A stretch of 64,000 bases of DNA from Pomphorhynchus laevis (Eukaryota > Acanthocephala > Palaeacanthocephala > Echinorhynchida > Pomphorhynchidae), in the NCBI GenBank assembly GCA_012934845.2, contig WNNJ02002442.1, positions 1 through 64,000 of the forward strand, read 5' to 3'. The position numbers and the translations under genes are program-made. Positions within the stretch are counted from its first letter, which is position 1. Every line of letters starts with the position of its first letter. Shown here one piece after another: positions 63,541 through 64,000 of the stretch. Below the pieces are notes generated by a model. That model was not told where the DNA came from. It did no database searches and saw only the letters and a program-made list of their open reading frames with translations.

Positions 63541-63705
63541 AAATTTTTTAACACATATTTTAAGTAGAAATGCGGGGCACATCAATTTTGTTCTTTTGTA
63601 TAAATGTTAAAAAAAGAAATTTTATTAACATCTTATTGTAATCCTGATGAGATAGCAAGTACTATTGAAATTTAGAATTTTTTAAATAAAGGAAAATTAT
63701 TTCCT
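63541..63705 (+). mobile_element. J LINE 3' end fragment, inverted
   Basis: Plus-strand sequence 'agtagaaatgcggggcacatcaat ... aaattttattaacatcttattgtaat' and CTGATGA-GATAG...CTATT-GAAA matches, inverted, the J 3' UTR at 59,620-59,480. So a second J 3' end lies in opposite orientation directly beyond the J ORF1 start. Confidence 0.75.
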
Positions 63706-64000
63706 TTGTTCAAGTAAAACTATATAATCGAAAATCGAAGAAGATTATGGGTTTAGTATTTATCACTAAATAATTATTAGTAATAATTAAAAATAAAAAA
63801 CTATTAATAATTATTAGTAATAATTAAAAATAAAAAACTATTAATAATTATAAGTAATAATTAAATATTTATTGACTGGTTAAAAAATCTTTTGTTTGAA
63901 AGATAAAATACTTACAAAATCAAATACACAATAAGTTGAAAGATTTTCAGAGCGTCGAAGGATTTTCATTACAATCATACCAACAAGGCTTCGACGACTA
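63706..64000. repeat. AT-rich tandem repeats at window end
   Basis: 'taataattattagtaataattaaaaataaaaaactat' is repeated about three times at 63,765-63,865. The rest is AT-rich with no gene. The window ends within unassigned sequence. Confidence 0.65.

Noticed and set aside
1-64000. CRISPR array, rRNA operon, Polinton or other capsid-bearing element, or toxin gene
   Set aside because: No regularly spaced repeats, no rRNA sequence, and no capsid, polB, integrase or toxin motifs were found on reading through the window.

Overview
The window is eukaryotic and almost certainly from an invertebrate animal. Spliced exons with canonical GT/AG borders, a ubiquilin C-terminal exon and two exons of tyrosyl-DNA phosphodiesterase 1 (TDP1) sit in AT-rich DNA packed with non-LTR retrotransposons (LINEs) and Penelope-like elements (PLEs). 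The species or phylum cannot be fixed from sequence alone. No rRNA, tRNA, CRISPR array or LTR retroelement was recognised.

Host frame. TDP1 runs on the minus strand: one exon at 47,728-47,509 ends in phase 0 and the next, at 2,225-2,141, begins in phase 0. If both belong to one gene, the 45.3 kb between them is a single giant intron filled with transposons. Inside it, on the plus strand, lies the last exon of a ubiquilin gene (27,965-29,101). An acidic orphan ORF with a 91-codon internal duplication (15,566-16,462) may be another host gene.

Mobile layer, left to right. 1-1,260: hairpin and decayed repeat units, then a PLE N-terminal scrap and an RLE-LINE N-terminal scrap. 2.5-9.4 kb: RLE-LINE lineage II copy A (minus), split by a 3.2 kb RTE element (plus) with a 16 bp target-site duplication. 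9.7-11.9 kb: 5'-truncated APE-LINE 'J' (minus). 12.2-14.0 kb: RTE, L2/CR1 and PLE tails. 16.7-21.1 kb: nearly complete CR1 with ORF1 and ORF2. 21.1-35.2 kb: an array of six RLE-LINE lineage I copies plus a 3' stub, mostly butted at AT-rich (ATT)n tails and mostly sharing a conserved 3' terminal motif. 35.2-37.6 kb: another APE-LINE. 37.6-39.1 kb: three large palindromes. 40 kb: RLE lineage III scrap. 41.3-47.1 kb: a Rex3-like RTE relic between copies of a 235 bp repeat, and RLE lineage II copy B. 49.0-50.5 kb: RLE lineage II copy C. 51.4-56.8 kb: four PLE copies, one pair fused and one pair inverted. 56.8-59.3 kb: RLE lineage I copy 7. 59.5-63.7 kb: full-length J LINE (ORF1 and ORF2) and an inverted J 3' end.

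Main themes. (1) Three distinct lineages of LINE with a restriction-like endonuclease (RLE) share one C-terminal plan: a CxC..H..C knuckle, an RH(N) motif, then a PD-(D/E)xK-like region. Lineage I adds an N-terminal cysteine cluster resembling CXC/TSO1 domains. (2) Lineage I copies appear to insert into the AT-rich, often (ATT)n, 3' tails of earlier insertions, so copies stack on one another. (3) Hammerhead-like or CTGATGA/GAAA stem-loops recur at several retroelement ends.
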